DNA from: Oligoflexia bacterium
Lineage (GTDB): Bacteria > Bdellovibrionota > UBA1018 > CAIMNF01
Assembly: GCA_903858975.1 (NCBI GenBank)
Contig: CAIOKW010000209.1
Coordinates: 1-26,822, forward strand
Direction: 5' to 3'
DNA length: 26,822 bases
Below the pieces are notes generated by a model. It did not search any database. It was not told where the DNA came from and worked only from the letters and a program-made list of their open reading frames with translations. Numbering within the stretch: the first letter of the stretch is position 1; the number at the start of each line of letters is the position of its first letter. Shown in pieces: positions 24,127-26,822 of this stretch. The position numbers and the translations under genes are program-made.

Positions 24127-24789
24127 TCAGGAAGACACTTTTTTTGAAAACGCGCGCTCAATGAGCGACGGAATCTTTTGAAATTCTTTATCCCACTCCT
24201 CGGACGCGACCGATCCCCGAAATAAGAAATCCGGTTTCGCATCCGAAATCCCACAGGGGTTCACTCCAAGAAAGGCCTGAGGATTTGGAACACAGTTCAT
24301 CGCAAAACCACTACTCGTGTAACCCTCACGAATTTTAATCCCGATCGAAACGAGCTTTCCTTCATCCGACCAAATCCCAAGGCGTGAGTCTTCCTCGAGA
24401 TGCGCCTGCGCTTGATACTTTTGAGTGATCGGCAAAAGAAGATCAAGCATCTGGTAAACTGCTTTACGAACTCCTCTTGAGTCTCCTGTAAACTCATGAA
24501 GCGGAGTGAGTACAAACCCCACCCACTGTCCTGGGCCATGCCAGGTCTCATTCCCACCCCTTTGACCAGGAACTACATCCACGCCTTCATGTCGAAAACG
24601 ATCGAAGGCCTCAGGGTCTTGATGAATCTGCCGCGCTCCGAGAGTTAAGGTCGGCGCCAACTCCGCAAATAAAATCGCACTCTCTCCCATCGGTCGAATC
24701 TTCTCGAGCACAGACTCTTGGAGAGCGATCAAATCGTTAAAGTAAAAGGGATATTCGGCAGAGTGCCGACTAATATAAACGGACCACAT
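24127..24789 (-). CDS. lipB: Octanoyltransferase (lipoate biosynthesis)
   Basis: 220 aa from the ATG at 24789 (MWSVYISRHSAEYPFYFNDL), which gives the normal LipB length; a frame to 24855 lies deep in the upstream gene. It moves octanoyl from acyl carrier protein to lipoyl domains. Motifs are RGGNETWHGPGQWVGFVLTP (H-G-P-G-Q), GKLVSIGIKIREGYTSSGFA (catalytic Lys) and AFLGVNPCGISD (catalytic Cys). It overlaps the end of the CsgG-like gene by 20 nt, so the two are translationally linked. No lipA is present in the window. Confidence 0.93.
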   Translation of the reverse strand: MWSVYISRHSAEYPFYFNDLIALQESVLEKIRPMGESAILFAELAPTLTLGARQIHQDPEAFDRFRHEGVDVVPGQRGGNETWHGPGQWVGFVLTPLHEFTGDSRGVRKAVYQMLDLLLPITQKYQAQAHLEEDSRLGIWSDEGKLVSIGIKIREGYTSSGFAMNCVPNPQAFLGVNPCGISDAKPDFLFRGSVASEEWDKEFQKIPSLIERAFSKKVSS

Positions 24790-25747
24790 CGCCTTCTTGA
24801 AAATTTCCACCCGTGTGAATCGTTGCCATCGCACTATCCGTGCCGATAAACTCACTCACCTCAAGCGTACCCTTCAAGAACCCTTCCGAACGGCCTAGAT
24901 AGGCCTTGGTTACCGGATCAATTATTTCCTCTCCGGGGGATAATACTTTCAAAATATCACCCGCTAAAATTCCAGAAGCCTTACCTGCGTTAATATAGAC
25001 CTTGTTCCCCATGATCTTGGCGATCCGTCCTTGCCAATCCATTTTTTCCATCGAGGTGACCGCATCCGGTATGAGTTTCTGAACGGCATTATAGATCGCC
25101 TCTTTTGAAAGCTCAGCACGCGCTTCCTTATTAGCCAAAGCGTCCTCATCAAAAGCAACACGAGTGGATGCAGTAGCAGACCCTGAACGTTTATAAGAAG
25201 AAACCTCTCGACCTGAAACCACATCAAAAACTTTCATTTCAATATCGACGACGACTGCACTCTCCGCCTGACGAAGGATCCCGACTTCTTCTCGATCCTG
25301 ACGGAAAGTGATTTTTGCAATACGGCCCAAGATCACGCAAGAAACACCAAAGCGGCGACCTTCGCGAACGAGCTGAGCCACTTGAACGCGGTCTCCATCA
25401 ACAAAGTCTTTCGTTACACTTGAAACGGTCTTCTCTTCTGGAAATAAAACTTTGTGCCCAAGCGCAAATTCACGCTTTAATTCCTCACTCGCAAATCGCC
25501 CCAGGGATTCATCTCCCACGGGAGTGTCATTCCAAAACCCGAGCACTAATACTTTCTTCTTAGGCCCTTTTAAGTGCTCAAGCGAGGTGCCGGACTTCGA
25601 TTCCTTATCGGCGTCCTGATAATACCCCGTCGGCGTATCTTCATAGAACTCGCGGTCCCGCTTGTAGTCATGCGATCTCACACAGGCCGTGAACAAAAGC
25701 GAAAAAGTTAGGGGGGCAATCAAAATCGCCCGCTTCATGAAGCTCAT
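24770..25747 (-). CDS. CsgG/FlgT-like lipoprotein
   Basis: 325 aa. The leader MSFMKRAILIAPLTFSLLF ends in a lipobox FTAC with C22 as the lipidated residue. After a charged linker, residues about 60-195 resemble the CsgG-type domain (KKVLVLGFWNDTPVGDESLG, then GVSCVILGRIAKITF and VVVDIEMKVFDVVSGREVSS). The C-terminal 85 residues resemble the FlgT C-terminal domain (RIAKIMGNKVYINAGKASGI, LAGDILKVLSPGEEIIDPVT, ending in EGDVVRLY). Such proteins sit in the periplasm at the outer membrane, as secretion pores or flagellar-basal accessories. Which one applies here is not known. A second in-frame ATG is at 25738. A partial beta-barrel gene lies upstream (32-nt gap) and lipB downstream. Confidence 0.75.
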   Translation of the reverse strand: MSFMKRAILIAPLTFSLLFTACVRSHDYKRDREFYEDTPTGYYQDADKESKSGTSLEHLKGPKKKVLVLGFWNDTPVGDESLGRFASEELKREFALGHKVLFPEEKTVSSVTKDFVDGDRVQVAQLVREGRRFGVSCVILGRIAKITFRQDREEVGILRQAESAVVVDIEMKVFDVVSGREVSSYKRSGSATASTRVAFDEDALANKEARAELSKEAIYNAVQKLIPDAVTSMEKMDWQGRIAKIMGNKVYINAGKASGILAGDILKVLSPGEEIIDPVTKAYLGRSEGFLKGTLEVSEFIGTDSAMATIHTGGNFQEGDVVRLY

Positions 25748-25779
25748 CTTTCATAGGTTATCACAGCATTGATTTCAAA

Positions 25780-26822
25780 CTAGAAGAGAAAATGCGCACC
25801 CAGATTCAATCCATAGACCGAAGGGGTTGAAACCTGACCCTGAAGGTAAATGCCCACCGGTCCTAAATCAAACTCCGTACCCACTAAGTATCTCACTTGA
25901 GCCAAGGTTGGCGTCGTGCCGCTTGACGCACCATCAACGGTTGCGGTCCCCGTAAACACGGTAGACGCACCTTGCGTTCCAACGACAGGCCCCGTCGAGC
26001 CCCCGGTAAGCTTGCTCGAACCGAAATTGAAATCGACTCCCAGTCCCGTATAGAGATTCAAAAGCCCGAGTAGGCGGAACCCGGTACTGACCTCGTTGGT
26101 AAGACTGAACACACTCGAGCTCACCCCAATATCCACGTTACTATTCCAGTTCATATTCACCCCACCCCCACTCTGCGTGAGATTAAAGGGGGTCGAGTAA
26201 GTGGCATCGAAGGTGGAGTATGAGAGACCGCTTGAGATTCGGAATCCATTAAAGCGAATCAAGGGGGTCCACGATTGAGGCGAATAAAATTGATAGGAAA
26301 GCCCAAGCGATGACTGCATGGATTTGAGACTTACTCCATGCCCAATCACAGAAGAAAGATCCATTGAGTAAAAAGAGGCTGAAATCATGAGACGAGAAGG
26401 ATCCAGACGAAGTGGAAGCTTAAGATTCTTTGCAGGAATACCCAAAGTAAACCCAGTTTTTGCCCCCACCCCGAGAGGAGGCAGTTGATTTTGAGGGAGC
26501 GATATTCCATTGGAAAGACTCGCACCGGATCCGAGCGCAAGCGCCATACTGCCTCCAAATCCAAATAGATATTGATCCGTTCGAGTCAAGGCACCTGGAC
26601 TCAGAAAAGATCGACTCGACATCGCATTCGCATTTCCTGCCTGGGTCAGAAACTCGGACTGGTTATTTGCAGACGCAATGGACGTATTAAACTGGGACTG
26701 AATCGCATCGGCCAATGCATCCAGCTGCGCTTGAATCGCACCGCCTCCTCCTGGATAGGCTCGATTATTAATCGTGAGAGTAAATGCATTTGAAACCGCG
26801 GGAATCAAAAGGAGCAGAAGGA
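25780..26822 (-). CDS. Outer-membrane beta-barrel protein, 5' end cut by window edge
   Basis: The reading frame runs off the right edge. The first visible residues (LLLLLIPAVSNA, then FTLTINNRAY) are the core and cleavage region of a signal peptide, so the true start is a little beyond 26822. The rest is rich in Gly, Ser and Thr with alternating hydrophobic strands (LKLPLRLDPSRLMISASFYS, SSLGLSYQFYSP, LLGLLNLYTGLGVDFNFG) and ends LNLGAHFLF, with the terminal aromatic residue typical of barrels inserted by BAM. A Ser/Thr/Gly loop near the C terminus (GASTVFTGTATVDGASSGTT) looks like an external loop. Function is unknown. Confidence 0.75.
   Translation of the reverse strand, partial: LLLLLIPAVSNAFTLTINNRAYPGGGGAIQAQLDALADAIQSQFNTSIASANNQSEFLTQAGNANAMSSRSFLSPGALTRTDQYLFGFGGSMALALGSGASLSNGISLPQNQLPPLGVGAKTGFTLGIPAKNLKLPLRLDPSRLMISASFYSMDLSSVIGHGVSLKSMQSSLGLSYQFYSPQSWTPLIRFNGFRISSGLSYSTFDATYSTPFNLTQSGGGVNMNWNSNVDIGVSSSVFSLTNEVSTGFRLLGLLNLYTGLGVDFNFGSSKLTGGSTGPVVGTQGASTVFTGTATVDGASSGTTPTLAQVRYLVGTEFDLGPVGIYLQGQVSTPSVYGLNLGAHFLF

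Overview
The window looks like ordinary chromosomal DNA from a Gram-negative bacterium. It holds LPS heptose genes, many lipoprotein and Sec signal peptides, and an outer-membrane beta-barrel. The best guess is a Bdellovibrionota-type (Bdellovibrio-like) organism. That is inference from the long-form PurC-like protein, the archaeal-like ValRS, the tandem secreted metalloproteases and the gene mix; no rRNA or tRNA is present to confirm it. Coding density is very high and most genes lie on the minus strand. No insertion sequence, prophage, CRISPR array or tRNA was seen.

Layout, left to right. (1) 1-2964, minus: a 75-aa small protein, a PurC-like protein and a PurL-like protein (cut by the left edge). 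Both purine-enzyme relatives appear to have lost the motifs that normally bind substrate and catalyse. This pair is the most unusual item in the window. (2) 3033-5686, minus: a nitroreductase, a terminator, an exported protein of unknown function and a secreted phosphoesterase. (3) 5750-9494, minus: serS, then a translationally coupled trio of srkA-type kinase, class V aminotransferase and a 2Fe-2S ferredoxin. (4) 9552-10787, plus: an MFS transporter, divergent from srkA and overlapping the 3' end of rfaE1. (5) 10774-15921, minus: a six-gene operon queC-DUF366-hisC-cmk-heptosyltransferase-rfaE1, mixing tRNA modification, amino-acid and nucleotide metabolism and LPS core synthesis. (6) 15998-18011: an HD phosphohydrolase and rimI, divergently transcribed. 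(7) 18013-22138, minus: valS (archaeal-like class) followed by two exported Cys-containing unknowns. (8) 22208-23800, minus: two tandem matrixin-like metalloprotease lipoproteins, about 69% identical. (9) 23912-26822, minus: a beta-barrel protein (cut by the right edge), a CsgG/FlgT-like lipoprotein, lipB, and a 51-aa lipoprotein.

The envelope theme is strong: LPS core genes, four lipoproteins, a CsgG-like protein next to a beta-barrel, exported proteases and a phosphoesterase. The housekeeping genes (serS, valS, cmk, hisC, queC, lipB, rimI) look intact. Translations and motif readings were made by eye. Comparisons with family consensus come from memory and were not computed.
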